NCBI GenBank assembly: GCA_030442055.1
Contig: JAUJEB010000001.1
Span: forward strand, 992,001-1,056,000
From: Agaribacillus aureus
GTDB lineage: Bacteria > Bacteroidota > Bacteroidia > Cytophagales > Cyclobacteriaceae
Reading direction: 5' to 3'
Length of the DNA stretch: 64,000 bases
A program made the translations under genes and the position numbers. The notes beneath the pieces were generated by a model, which did no database searches, was not told the origin of the DNA, and worked only from the letters and a program-made list of their open reading frames with translations. Shown in pieces: positions 9,118 to 19,228 of the stretch; the first letter of the stretch is position 1; each line of letters opens with the position of its first letter.

Positions 9118-12100
9118 ATGGGGAAAGATAACTATTATAATTGGCGTTTTTTTGCGGTGCTTACCATATTGGTTTTTGCATCTCCACTGTCGGTTTTAGG
9201 GCAAAAGCGCTGCAGCACGATGGAATATGAAGCGTATCGCCGCAACCAGAACCCAAAGATGGAAACTTCCAAAATATTTGAAAACTGGCTGGTCAAAAGA
9301 ATCGCTCATAAAAAATTCACCACACCGGGCGCCAAGACAAGTGCTGCTGTGGTCACCATCCCGGTAGTAGTACATGTGGTACACATGGGAGAGCCCGTTG
9401 GACAGGGCAGTAATATATCCGATGCACAGATCATCTCACAAATCGAGGTTTTAAATGAGGACTTCCGCCGATTGAATAGCGATGCAAGCGAGACATTACC
9501 GGTCTTTGCCCCGGTAGCCGACGACATGGAAATTGAATTTACCTTAGCTAAACAAACCCCGGAAGGTTTGCCTACCGACGGCATTGTGAGGGTATTAAGC
9601 GATCAATCCAGCTATGGCCTTAGAGATGCCATTAAATTGTCAAATTTAAGTTATTGGCCCGCCGAAGACTACCTGAATATCTGGGTAACCACCCTGGGGT
9701 CCAGCTTACTGGGATTCGCGCAATTTCCGGTTTCATCGCTGGAGGGACTGGAAGATGCTTCCAACAACCGGCTAACGGACGGACTGGTAATGCGTTATCA
9801 AAGCTTTGGGTCAAACACCAAAGGCACATTTCCGTCATTAATTGCACCTTATGACCGGGGCAGAACTGCTACACACGAAATGGGTCATTTTTTTGGATTA
9901 AGGCATATTTGGGGCGACGGCAATTGCAGCCAGGATGATTTTTGCCTGGACACGCCTTCTTCCTCATCCGAACATGAAGGCTGCAATCTGGCACGGGAAA
10001 GCTGCGGACAACTCAGTATGGTGCAGAACTACATGGACTACACTGATGATGTTTGTATGAATTTGTTTACCTCGGATCAAAAGGAAAGAATGAGAACTGT
10101 CCTGGAAAGCAGCCCAAGACGACAAAGTCTTACCACCTCTTCAGGCGCCATTGACCCCAGTCTTGTAACCGATGACCTGGGCGTAAAAAGCGTCATCAAT
10201 CCATCGCTTTCGCAGTGCGGCACAACTTTTACACCTACTATTGAGGTCAGAAATTACGGAACAAATGATATTACCGCTGCCAGGGTAAACTTCTCTGTTA
10301 ATGGTGTTGTGGTGGAATCCATTGATGTAAATCTATCCTTAGCTCCTTTGGATACAGATACATTAACATTCTCGACTGTAAACGATATAAATGTGGGAAG
10401 CAATGATATTCTTTTTGAGGTAATAGAAACTAATGGAATTCCAGATAATAACCCGGCAAACAATACACAATCACTGACCTATATCGTCAACACAGAACGC
10501 GTGACGTCAATCAACGAGACATTTGAGATTTTCCCAACCGACTGGATCGTGGTAAACGCTGACGCAAGTACCACCTGGTTGTTGCAATCCGCACCGGGTA
10601 TCAGCCAGAACAATAAGGCGATGATGATTGATTATTTTGGTTACGAAGATGCACTTGGTGAAATAGACCGGCTGATAAGTCCTCCACTGGACTTTTCCAA
10701 TGCTTCGTCCATCTCGTTGACTTTCAGATATGCCTACGTGAACAGGAATGATCAGCAGGACCGGCTTACCGTAGCTATGTCCACCAATTGCGGCAGCAGT
10801 TTTGAAAATATTATTTTTGATGAGGTAGGTCCGACACTAGCCACCTCGGATGCCCAGGAAACCGCGTTTGTGCCCGAGGATAAATCACACTGGAAAAAGA
10901 TTTCCATCAACCTGGATGATTTTGCGGGTGCACAGGACGTAAGGTTAGCTTTTGATGCTCAAAACGGGGAAGGCAATAACCTGTACTTAGACGATGTTGT
11001 GCTGGAAATGGAGCAACAATATGATACGGATATAAGTATCAAAGCGGTACTTTCACCTGCGGCTATTTCCTGTAACAATACCTTTGTGCCAGGCATTCAA
11101 ATCGAAAATCCCGGCCGGCTGACGGTCAGTAATTTTACTGCCCAATACAGCATCGATGGCGTTCAGCAGGCGACCGTTGAGGCGCTCAGCCTGAATCCCG
11201 GAGAAGAAATGACCGTAGAATTTCCGGAAATTACATTGGCTGACGGTCAATTTGAATTTGATTTCCAGATCGTCAATCCGTCAGGACAAACGGATCAAAA
11301 CCCGGAAAACAACCAGGTCATCGCTTTCCAAAGCATTAACAATACTACAGAGGAAGCGCCGATCCGGGAAGTTTTTAAAAATACCGACCTTGAAAATACA
11401 GGATGGCAGGTTGTAAACCCCGATCGGGATAAGACATGGCTTATTACCCCGGCCGCAGGAAATGGCATTAATAACAATGCCGCATATATTAACGGATATG
11501 ATTACGAAACTACTGGCGAAGAAGACTGGTTAGTCAGCCCGGTTCTGGATTTTGGCGGTGCGAATGAGGCTAGTTTAACCTTTAAGTTTTCTTATGCCAA
11601 CGTCAACAATTACAACGACCTGCTAAAAATCCGTGTATCACGTGACTGCGGCGAAACTTTCGACGATCCTATTTATGTAAAACAATCGGTGGCGTTAGGG
11701 GTAACCACTTCGAGCCAACCCTGGGTGCCTGCGGCAGAAGAAGATTGGCGATCGGAATTCGTAAATCTGGATAGCTACGCAGGTTACGAACAGGTAAGGC
11801 TGGCTTTTGTGTTTGAAAACCAATTCGGCAATAATCTTTATATAGATGACATTGAATTTTTTCTTACCAGCGACCGGGATTTTCCCGTGCCGGAAACCAA
11901 TTCTTTTGTTATCTACCCCAATCCGGTAATTAATGATAATTTTAATGCAAGTTTCAATTTGGCTAACAAAGAAGATATTCACCTCGCCATTTTTGATAGC
12001 AAGGGGCAGGTCGTTTATGAAAGAAATTTGGAAAAAACGCTCAACCAAACCTATACCCTGGAATTGCCACAACTGATCAACGGTGTTTACTTTGTTAAAA

Positions 12101-12150
12101 CGGCTGGCACCAGTCTCAATGACGTGCAAAAATTGCTTATTCAAAAATAA
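9118..12150 (+). CDS. Secreted M43-family zinc metalloprotease with T9SS sorting domain
   Basis: Large exported protease (1010 residues). A signal peptide (ending near VLGQ, about 29) is followed by a pappalysin/cytophagalysin-type M43 domain with the zinc motif HEMGHFFGLRH at 253-263, then a Cys-containing segment and the MDYTDD Met-turn region. Downstream are alternating domains: CARDB-like segments (conserved NNPANN and NPENN) and two related choice-of-anchor/MAM-like jelly-roll modules, each with a W-x-SP-LDF pattern and an ending like NNLY-DD. The last 80 residues (YPNPV...GVYFVK...) are a type A T9SS C-terminal signal, so the protein should cross the outer membrane and be released or attached to the surface. 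Probable role is extracellular protein digestion. Confidence 0.92.
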   Translation: MGKDNYYNWRFFAVLTILVFASPLSVLGQKRCSTMEYEAYRRNQNPKMETSKIFENWLVKRIAHKKFTTPGAKTSAAVVTIPVVVHVVHMGEPVGQGSNISDAQIISQIEVLNEDFRRLNSDASETLPVFAPVADDMEIEFTLAKQTPEGLPTDGIVRVLSDQSSYGLRDAIKLSNLSYWPAEDYLNIWVTTLGSSLLGFAQFPVSSLEGLEDASNNRLTDGLVMRYQSFGSNTKGTFPSLIAPYDRGRTATHEMGHFFGLRHIWGDGNCSQDDFCLDTPSSSSEHEGCNLARESCGQLSMVQNYMDYTDDVCMNLFTSDQKERMRTVLESSPRRQSLTTSSGAIDPSLVTDDLGVKSVINPSLSQCGTTFTPTIEVRNYGTNDITAARVNFSVNGVVVESIDVNLSLAPLDTDTLTFSTVNDINVGSNDILFEVIETNGIPDNNPANNTQSLTYIVNTERVTSINETFEIFPTDWIVVNADASTTWLLQSAPGISQNNKAMMIDYFGYEDALGEIDRLISPPLDFSNASSISLTFRYAYVNRNDQQDRLTVAMSTNCGSSFENIIFDEVGPTLATSDAQETAFVPEDKSHWKKISINLDDFAGAQDVRLAFDAQNGEGNNLYLDDVVLEMEQQYDTDISIKAVLSPAAISCNNTFVPGIQIENPGRLTVSNFTAQYSIDGVQQATVEALSLNPGEEMTVEFPEITLADGQFEFDFQIVNPSGQTDQNPENNQVIAFQSINNTTEEAPIREVFKNTDLENTGWQVVNPDRDKTWLITPAAGNGINNNAAYINGYDYETTGEEDWLVSPVLDFGGANEASLTFKFSYANVNNYNDLLKIRVSRDCGETFDDPIYVKQSVALGVTTSSQPWVPAAEEDWRSEFVNLDSYAGYEQVRLAFVFENQFGNNLYIDDIEFFLTSDRDFPVPETNSFVIYPNPVINDNFNASFNLANKEDIHLAIFDSKGQVVYERNLEKTLNQTYTLELPQLINGVYFVKTAGTSLNDVQKLLIQK

Positions 12151-12319
12151 ACAGTAAGATCGGAAAGAATAAGGAGCAGTGTAAATGCTGTATACTGCTG
12201 ATTTTCGAACCCACCAGGTAGAATCTCAAAAATTTTATCGGAGCGTTGATGGTTAGATAATTTATTTTAATTATATATGCTTTGGCTTTTGTAAATTGCA
12301 ATTTATACATTGACTGAAA

Positions 12320-14593
12320 ATGGATTATCTAAAGAACCTTAATGAGCCACAACTTGAGGGGGTAATGAATACCGAAGGCCCGTGCATGATCATTGCCGGA
12401 GCGGGTTCGGGAAAAACCAGGGTATTGACCATGCGTATTGCCCATCTTATAAAAGCACAAGAGGTAGATCCATTTAACATCCTGGCACTTACTTTTACCA
12501 ACAAAGCCTCGAAAGAGATGCGGAACAGGATTGAAGATGTGGTAGGTCATGAGGCCAGAAACATATGGATGGGGACATTCCACTCTATTTTTGCCCGTAT
12601 CCTGAGGGCCGAAGCCTCGAAACTCGGTTATCCCAGCAATTTTACTATTTATGATACCGACGACTCCAAATCTTTGATTAAAAACATTGTCAAAGAGAAA
12701 GGTCTTGACGATAAAGTTTATAAACCCAATACTGTCTTAAACAGGATCTCCGCGGCTAAAAACAGACTGGTTTCCTGGCAGGAGTACTTAAAAAACCCGA
12801 TCTACCGCGCCGATGACGAAAGCGCTATGAAACCGGAAGTGGGTAATATATATCAGGCCTACGCAGACCGGTGCTTCAAAGCATCTGCCATGGATTTCGA
12901 TGATCTCCTGTTTAACACTAATGTCTTATTCAGAGATCACCTGGATGTCTTAAATAAATATCAGCAGCGATTCAGGTATGTTTTGGTCGACGAGTTCCAG
13001 GACACGAATTTGTCTCAATATCTCATCACCAAAAAACTGGCAGCCGTCAATCAGAATATTTGTGTGGTAGGAGATGATGCGCAAAGTATTTACGCCTTTC
13101 GGGGTGCCGATATTCAAAACATTCTGAATTTTGAAAAAGACTATGTCGATCTGAGGGTCATCAAGCTGGAGCAAAATTATCGTTCTACTCAGAACATTGT
13201 CGACGCCGCTAATTCGGTAATTAATAAAAACCGGGCACAACTTAAGAAAAAAGTATGGACCGAAAACACACCCGGTGAGCTCATCGAAGTTATCAAGGCC
13301 AGCAGTGACAATGAGGAAGGCAAACTGGTTGCCAGCAACATTTTTGAAGAAAAAATGCACCATCAATTGTCCTACGAAGATTTCGCTATCCTATACCGCA
13401 CCAACAGCCAGTCGAGGTCCATTGAAGAGGCACTTCGCCGGGCCAATATCAAATATAAAATCATCGGTGGCCTATCCTTTTATCAAAGAAAAGAAATTAA
13501 AGATATACTTTCTTACCTGAGATTTGCCATCAACCAGCAGGACGAGCAGGCCTTGCGACGCATCATCAACCTGCCTAAGCGCGGTATCGGACCGGCCTCT
13601 GTCGATAAGGTGGTGGTAGCCGCATACGAACACGATATTACCATCTGGGAAGTATTGGAAAATATCCACAGCTTCCTGTCTGGCAGGACAGCCAACGCCA
13701 TTGCCGACTTTGTAACCATGATCAAGGCCTTTAAGCTGGAGATCGAAAGAAAAGACGCTTTTGAGGCTGCTACGCATATAGCCAAAAATTCCGGCATTCT
13801 AAGGGAATTGTATGAGGACAAGACCATTGAGGGGCTAAACAGGTATGAAAACGTCCAGGAACTATTAAATGCCATCAAAGAATATGTAGATAACGAAGAA
13901 AATGAGGATAAGTCACTGGGTGCCTTTCTACAGGAAATTGCCCTGCTTACCAGTGTCGACCAGGATAAAAGTGAGGACAATGATCTGGTAACATTGATGA
14001 CAATCCACATGGCCAAGGGACTGGAATTTAAATATATTTATGTGGTGGGTATGGAAGAAGATTTATTTCCTTCCCAGATGATGTTATCAAGCCGGGCTGA
14101 CCTGGAAGAGGAAAGACGGCTGTTTTATGTCGCCATTACCAGGGCAAAAATAAAACTATGCCTTTCCTATGCACTTAACAGGTATCGGTTTGGCCGGCTT
14201 AAAAACTGTGAGCCCAGCCGGTTCCTGGAGGATATTGACCCAAAGTATATTAAAGTAAACAGGTTGCAAAAAGGAAGCGATGCGCTAGCCTTTGATCAGC
14301 TTAACCCAAATCATGGCACCGGCAGTCAATATGCCAGAAACCTGGTCAATAGTGTCCGTAAAAAGCCTGCGCCCAATCCGCAGCATTACCACAAGCCAGA
14401 TAAAGATTTTGCGCCAAGCGACACTTCAGGGCTGGCTGAAGGCATGAAAGTGGAACACGCAAAATTCGGGTTTGGCGTAGTCACGATGATGGATAACCTG
14501 GGCGCTAACAAAAAAGCAAAAGTTAATTTTGAAAAGTTCGGGGAAAAAACGCTGTTATTAAGCTTTGCCAAACTTAAAATTCACGATAGCTAA
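12320..14593 (+). CDS. pcrA: UvrD/PcrA-type ATP-dependent DNA helicase
   Basis: Superfamily 1A 3'-5' helicase used in repair and in clearing proteins from DNA. 757 residues, normal for UvrD/PcrA. The N-terminus has the Q motif (LNEPQ) and Walker A AGAGSGKT at 26-33; motif Ia is TFTNKASKEM; motif II is VDEFQDTN; motif III GDDAQSIYAFRGA; motif IV LEQNYRS; motif V TIHMAKGLEF; motif VI YVAITRA. The C-terminal about 60 residues (EGMKVEHAKFGFG) form the Tudor-like RNA polymerase-interacting tail typical of PcrA. Starts at an ATG; monocistronic by spacing. Confidence 0.95.
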   Translation: MDYLKNLNEPQLEGVMNTEGPCMIIAGAGSGKTRVLTMRIAHLIKAQEVDPFNILALTFTNKASKEMRNRIEDVVGHEARNIWMGTFHSIFARILRAEASKLGYPSNFTIYDTDDSKSLIKNIVKEKGLDDKVYKPNTVLNRISAAKNRLVSWQEYLKNPIYRADDESAMKPEVGNIYQAYADRCFKASAMDFDDLLFNTNVLFRDHLDVLNKYQQRFRYVLVDEFQDTNLSQYLITKKLAAVNQNICVVGDDAQSIYAFRGADIQNILNFEKDYVDLRVIKLEQNYRSTQNIVDAANSVINKNRAQLKKKVWTENTPGELIEVIKASSDNEEGKLVASNIFEEKMHHQLSYEDFAILYRTNSQSRSIEEALRRANIKYKIIGGLSFYQRKEIKDILSYLRFAINQQDEQALRRIINLPKRGIGPASVDKVVVAAYEHDITIWEVLENIHSFLSGRTANAIADFVTMIKAFKLEIERKDAFEAATHIAKNSGILRELYEDKTIEGLNRYENVQELLNAIKEYVDNEENEDKSLGAFLQEIALLTSVDQDKSEDNDLVTLMTIHMAKGLEFKYIYVVGMEEDLFPSQMMLSSRADLEEERRLFYVAITRAKIKLCLSYALNRYRFGRLKNCEPSRFLEDIDPKYIKVNRLQKGSDALAFDQLNPNHGTGSQYARNLVNSVRKKPAPNPQHYHKPDKDFAPSDTSGLAEGMKVEHAKFGFGVVTMMDNLGANKKAKVNFEKFGEKTLLLSFAKLKIHDS

Positions 14594-14853
14594 ACCTGTT
14601 TGCCAATTTTCCCAATGCAGACGGTAAGGAGAAAAAAGACAGGTAATCGCACGAAACCGATATGCCCAATGTGATTATTGAACAGGCAAGAGAATGAAAA
14701 AACAAACATTAAAGTTTCTATCGACCCGGAAAAACAAATTATAAACAGACAAAACCATCTTATAGCAGGTTTAAAAATCAAATCGTGGTGTATTTTCCAC
14801 CGTTTTAAAAAAATTCCTGTATTTTTAGGTTTCCTAAGCAAAAGATTTAATGT

Positions 14854-15501
14854 ATGAAAACTGAAATGAGCGAATACAATACGCAGAAGCCGAAGTTAGT
14901 TCTGAAGGAGTACGGCCGAAATATTCAAAAGTTGGTTGAATATATGACCAGCGTGGAGGATGACGAAAAAAGAAACTCCTATGCTGCTGTGTTAGTAGAT
15001 TTAATGAGACAAATCAATCCGAATATAAAAGAAAGTAGTGAATACAATCAAAAGCTCTGGGATGATCTTTTTATCATGTCGGATTTTAAAGCAGATATCA
15101 ATAGCCCCTACCCTAAACCTGAGGAAGGAATATTGACCAAAAAGCCGCAAAGAGTAGGTTACAATGTCAACCGTATACGATACAAACACTACGGTAGAAA
15201 TATTGAATTAATCATCGAAAAGGCCATTAGCACTGAAGATCCGGAAGAAAGAGAAGCATTTGTCATTTACCTGGGTAAATTAATGAAGACTTTTTATGCT
15301 TCCTGGAATAAAGAGGTGGTTAGTGATCAGGTGATTATTGATCATATCAAGGAACTATCTAAGAATAAATTGGACATCGATCCACAGAAGGTTAAAGATG
15401 AAAACCTTTTCGAAATTCTTTACAAGGAAAAAAACACAAAGCCTAAAAAGGAAAATACAGGTAAAAGAGGCAACAACGGCAAAAAACGGCGAAGAAATTA
15501 A
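14854..15501 (+). CDS. DUF4290 family protein
   Basis: 215-residue cytoplasmic protein matching the Bacteroidota-specific DUF4290 family as I recognise it, by the N-terminal KEYGRNIQKLVEYM pattern repeated in degenerate form as KHYGRNIELIIEKA around residue 111, so the protein looks like an internal duplication of a helical unit. The C-terminus is very basic (GKRGNNGKKRRRN), which suggests nucleic-acid or ribosome contact. Function is unknown. Its stop codon overlaps the murA start (TAATG), a strong sign of translational coupling; this pairing is common in the phylum. Confidence 0.85.
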   Translation: MKTEMSEYNTQKPKLVLKEYGRNIQKLVEYMTSVEDDEKRNSYAAVLVDLMRQINPNIKESSEYNQKLWDDLFIMSDFKADINSPYPKPEEGILTKKPQRVGYNVNRIRYKHYGRNIELIIEKAISTEDPEEREAFVIYLGKLMKTFYASWNKEVVSDQVIIDHIKELSKNKLDIDPQKVKDENLFEILYKEKNTKPKKENTGKRGNNGKKRRRN

Positions 15502-16808
15502 TGGCATCTTTCAAAATTACCGGAGGCAACCGGCTTCACGGGGAAATTGAACCCCAAGGTGCCAAAAACGAAGCACTGCAAATTTTAAGCGCTACCCTGC
15601 TAACCGAGGAACCGGTAACTATTCACAAGGTTCCCAATATCCGGGATGTCAACAAATTAATAGATCTGTTGAAATTAATGGGGGTAGACGTTGAAAAGTT
15701 AGGACCGGAATCCTACCGCTTTACCGCAAAAAATGTCGAGCTTTCCATTCTGGAGACGGAGGAGTACAAAACAATGGCTTCTTCATTGAGGGGATCTATT
15801 ATGGTCCTGGGACCACTGTTGGCAAGGTTTGGGAAAGGGAAAATCCCAAAACCTGGAGGGGACAAAATAGGACGGCGGCGGTTGGACACCCACTTCATCG
15901 GCTTTCAAAAACTGGGTGCCAAATTTGAGTACCATGCAGGCGACGAGTTCTTTCACATCGATGCTTCGGATCTAAAAGGCACCTATATCTTAATGGATGA
16001 AGCCTCGGTTACCGGCACCGCCAATATCGTGATGGCCGCCGTATTGGCAAAGGGGCAAACTACGATATACAATGCTGCCTGCGAACCTTATGTGCAGCAA
16101 CTATGCCGCATGCTCAATAGTATGGGCGCGGATATTCAGGGAATTGGTTCCAACCTTCTCACCATCAACGGTGTGACAGCGTTGCACGGAACCGAGCACC
16201 AGCTTCTGCCCGATATGATCGAAATTGGCAGCTTTATCGGCATGGCAGCTATGACGAAGTCGTCGTTAAAAATAAAAAATGCCAGGGTCGATCAATTAGG
16301 ACTGATACCAGACGTATTTCGCAAGTTGGGTATTCAAATGGAAATTATCGATGATGACATATTGATACCCGCACAAAACAATTATGAGATTGAGACCTTT
16401 ATAGACGGTTCTATCATGACCGTAGCCGATGCGATCTGGCCCGGTTTCACTCCGGATTTGCTGAGTATCGTTTTAGTAGTTGCCACACAGGCGAAAGGTA
16501 CGGTACTGATACATCAAAAAATGTTTGAAAGTCGCCTGTTTTTCGTGGATAAATTAATCGATATGGGGGCTCAAATCATTCTTTGCGATCCGCATAGAGC
16601 TACCGTCATCGGTTTAGACAGAAAACAGGCGTTGCGAGGCATTCGCATGAGCTCACCGGATATACGGGCAGGCGTCTCTCTCCTGATAGCAGCCCTGTCA
16701 GCAGAAGGGGTTAGTATAATTGATCATGTTGAGCAAATCGACAGGGGTTATCAAAATATTGACGACAGGTTAAGGGCGCTGGGAGCCGATATTACCAGAA
16801 TTGATTAG
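15501..16808 (+). CDS. murA: UDP-N-acetylglucosamine 1-carboxyvinyltransferase MurA with Asp at the catalytic Cys position
   Basis: First committed step of peptidoglycan synthesis: transfers enolpyruvate from PEP to UDP-GlcNAc in the cytoplasm. 435 residues with the EPSP-synthase fold. The N-terminal substrate motif (PQGAKNEAL) is present. The active-site loop reads PKPGGDKIGRRRLDTH, so Asp121 replaces the usual Cys of GGCTIG. Asp enzymes are active but are not alkylated by fosfomycin (known from Mycobacterium and Chlamydia). Coupled to the DUF4290 gene through a TAATG overlap. Confidence 0.95.
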   Translation: MASFKITGGNRLHGEIEPQGAKNEALQILSATLLTEEPVTIHKVPNIRDVNKLIDLLKLMGVDVEKLGPESYRFTAKNVELSILETEEYKTMASSLRGSIMVLGPLLARFGKGKIPKPGGDKIGRRRLDTHFIGFQKLGAKFEYHAGDEFFHIDASDLKGTYILMDEASVTGTANIVMAAVLAKGQTTIYNAACEPYVQQLCRMLNSMGADIQGIGSNLLTINGVTALHGTEHQLLPDMIEIGSFIGMAAMTKSSLKIKNARVDQLGLIPDVFRKLGIQMEIIDDDILIPAQNNYEIETFIDGSIMTVADAIWPGFTPDLLSIVLVVATQAKGTVLIHQKMFESRLFFVDKLIDMGAQIILCDPHRATVIGLDRKQALRGIRMSSPDIRAGVSLLIAALSAEGVSIIDHVEQIDRGYQNIDDRLRALGADITRID

Positions 16809-16829
16809 CTAACGTTAATAAAATAAGTC

Positions 16830-17735
16830 GTGTTTTTTTTCCGAAAATGGCTTAGAATTAATTTAGTACTTATCGTCGCATCATTACCAATTTCTCCCCT
16901 GGGAGCCCAAAACAACTATGAGGAATTGGAATTAATCAACGTCAGCCAGATGGACAATGATCAAAACAATCGTTTTGATTTAAGCGGGATTGTGATCATG
17001 GATGACAGTTATTATGTGGTAGCTGATAAGAAGTGGAATAATTACATCTACGAAATTAGCTACCAGCAGGATACGTGGCAGGTTATTAATTCAATATCAT
17101 TAGGGCTGGTAGAACCGCTGGATCTGGAAGGCATTGATTTTTGCAATGAAAATTTTTATCTCATTAACGAGCTTGGCAACCAGGTTTATACGCTGGGAAT
17201 CAACGGGGAAATGAGACTTTTATCTATCCATTATGCGCAGAAAAATATCGATCCGGAAACCTGGAAAGAAAATACCGGTTATGAAGGTATAGCAGTAAAT
17301 TGTGAAGATTCCATCCTCTACCTGGCCAAGGAAAGGGATCCAAGGTTTTTACTGGAAGTTGACATGAAATACGGCGTTATCGAAAGCCAGTTTAACATCC
17401 CCGAAGATGAAAGCAATGATTTTGCTGATATGAAATATGAAAATGGGTTCTTGTACCTGCTGGAGAGAGGGGGCAGTCATATCAGCAAAGTGGATGCTCA
17501 TACCAAGGCGCTGGTCACCAAAGTAAGCTATAATCAAACCAGCGCCAAACCCGAGGGAAAGCTTTATGAACCTACCAAATACGGAATGGCAGAAGCTTTA
17601 TTATTAACCAAGGATGAAATCTGGATTGGCATTGATAACAACGGACTGAAAGCATCCAAAACTGCTGAAGACCGCTTCGGCATAAAAGGCAATCAACCGT
17701 CCATTTTAAGATTTAAAAGACCTGCCGGCTTTTAG
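16830..17735 (+). CDS. Secreted SdiA-regulated-like beta-propeller protein
   Basis: 301-residue exported protein with a signal peptide ending near PLGAQ. The mature part shows repeated blade-like segments: LSGIVIMDDSYYVVAD, LEGIDFCNENFYLINE, YEGIAVNCEDSILYLAKE, FADMKYENGFLYLLERGG. These resemble the SdiA-regulated and phytase-esterase-like propeller families. Starts at GTG (16830-16832), 21 bp after murA on the same strand, so it is probably read through from murA. It converges with the amidase gene, overlapping by 4 bp. Substrate is unknown. Confidence 0.75.
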   Translation: MFFFRKWLRINLVLIVASLPISPLGAQNNYEELELINVSQMDNDQNNRFDLSGIVIMDDSYYVVADKKWNNYIYEISYQQDTWQVINSISLGLVEPLDLEGIDFCNENFYLINELGNQVYTLGINGEMRLLSIHYAQKNIDPETWKENTGYEGIAVNCEDSILYLAKERDPRFLLEVDMKYGVIESQFNIPEDESNDFADMKYENGFLYLLERGGSHISKVDAHTKALVTKVSYNQTSAKPEGKLYEPTKYGMAEALLLTKDEIWIGIDNNGLKASKTAEDRFGIKGNQPSILRFKRPAGF

Positions 17736-18997
17736 TCTGAGACCGAGGTCTCATATTTGATAACGCCTTCCATAAACCAATTGGCCAGGGCCTGCCTGTT
17801 GGTTTCCAGCACAAATCTTTTCTGGTCCATTTTATTTCTGATATTTCCCAATTCGATATAAACCGAGGTCGGCAGTGTTTTTTTCAACATATACAGGTTA
17901 CGAGTGACGACAGTACCGTTATATCCCCGGTTTTTTTGATGTAAACCATATTTTTCATCAATATGCTCACGCAGGCCTTCTGCCATCTTTTTCCCTGACT
18001 TACTTTTTGCCAGGTGATAAAAGAAAAGGTCAACCCTTTCATTAGTGCTCCTGGAATCTACATGAAATATCAATAATCGTTGTATCTTATTTCCTTCTTT
18101 TCTGTGCTTTCTGTACAATCTGTTGATCGTATCAGCTCTTTGTTTTAAACGCGCCAGTTGGTTTCTTGGGATTTTACTGCCGCCGTAACATGTCTCATCT
18201 GTGTCACAAGGCAAAATAGTTCCGGATCTAATACCGTCATTTTCATCCTGCACAATCATATACACCTGTGCTCCATACCTGATAAGGTTATTAGCCAATC
18301 TGAGGGTAACATCATAGGCATATTCGTCCTCACACAGGTTGCTGCCGCCGTATTTGCCAATGGCACCCGGATCAGGTCCGCCATGGCCGCTCACCAGATA
18401 GTAAATATGATTTTTCAATTGATCACCTCTGATGTCCACTACCTCATCGTTCTTTCCGAGCAAAGGAAAAACAACGGTTTCTATCGGCTTATCAACAACT
18501 TCCGCTTCCTTTTCTGCCAGAGAATCCGCAGGTTGCGGCAACTCGCTGTCGCAATCGAAAAATCGATGTGGCACCCACAGTTTATCCTCAGATCGATAAT
18601 CTCCTGGTTTAACACCTTTTGCCGCCAAATCGTCATTATAACTCTCGATTGTTTTTGCCTGTTCATAATCACTGATCCCAATGGTTGTCCTGATACTTTT
18701 GCCGTTGTATTGGTAAACCCGTATGGGCAACTGATACAAGCGTTCCAGTTTCAGCCCGTGCTTTTCTTCAATATTGTTAAGCTGATAAAAATATTGCTGA
18801 TCACAGGAGTCAAGCACGTTGTAGCGCTCCAGAAACGATAAAATGCCATCGCCTGGCTTGGGACGAAGGGCCAGATACGTGGAATCCTGAGAAAAGGCCT
18901 CCGGTATGCCAATTAGCAGCAATAAGGAAAGAAGATTGAAAAGAAATCTTAAACTTAAATAAAGTATTTTGTTCCTGAAGAATTTGTTCACTCTCAA
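17732..18997 (-). CDS. N-acetylmuramoyl-L-alanine amidase (Amidase_3) with N-terminal extension
   Basis: Exported zinc amidase that cleaves the amide bond between MurNAc and the stem peptide. 421 residues from a TTG start, or GTG at 18991. A signal peptide (about 12-37, ending EAFSQ) is followed by a 130-residue region without clear motif that may bind peptidoglycan, then the Amidase_3 domain: SGHGG (first zinc His), EDEYAYD (Glu), a later FHVDS (second His) and YIELGN (catalytic Glu), all in order. The loop PGAIGKYGGSNLCEDE is longer than usual. It faces and overlaps the end of the propeller gene by 4 bp. Confidence 0.85.
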   Translation of the reverse strand: MRVNKFFRNKILYLSLRFLFNLLSLLLLIGIPEAFSQDSTYLALRPKPGDGILSFLERYNVLDSCDQQYFYQLNNIEEKHGLKLERLYQLPIRVYQYNGKSIRTTIGISDYEQAKTIESYNDDLAAKGVKPGDYRSEDKLWVPHRFFDCDSELPQPADSLAEKEAEVVDKPIETVVFPLLGKNDEVVDIRGDQLKNHIYYLVSGHGGPDPGAIGKYGGSNLCEDEYAYDVTLRLANNLIRYGAQVYMIVQDENDGIRSGTILPCDTDETCYGGSKIPRNQLARLKQRADTINRLYRKHRKEGNKIQRLLIFHVDSRSTNERVDLFFYHLAKSKSGKKMAEGLREHIDEKYGLHQKNRGYNGTVVTRNLYMLKKTLPTSVYIELGNIRNKMDQKRFVLETNRQALANWFMEGVIKYETSVSD

Positions 18998-19228
18998 TTC
19001 TGTAATAAATACTTCCGTTGCATCGAAAATAATAACTGCTTATTAAAACGACAAATTTAAGATAAAATGATACCCAAATCGTTAAAAAAACAAGCAATCA
19101 AAACCTCCGATGGTATGAATAGCGATCATAAATTCACTGCTTTATTTTATCAAGCGAGCGGTTATGCAGGTGATTCCCAGGTCTGCGGTTTTGAGAATTT
19201 TATTGGGCAAAAGGTGAAAATAAATGAT

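Noticed and set aside
14590-14841. Minus-strand 83-codon frame upstream of the DUF4290 gene
   Set aside because: Lies in the leader of the DUF4290 gene with no support from composition or neighbours.
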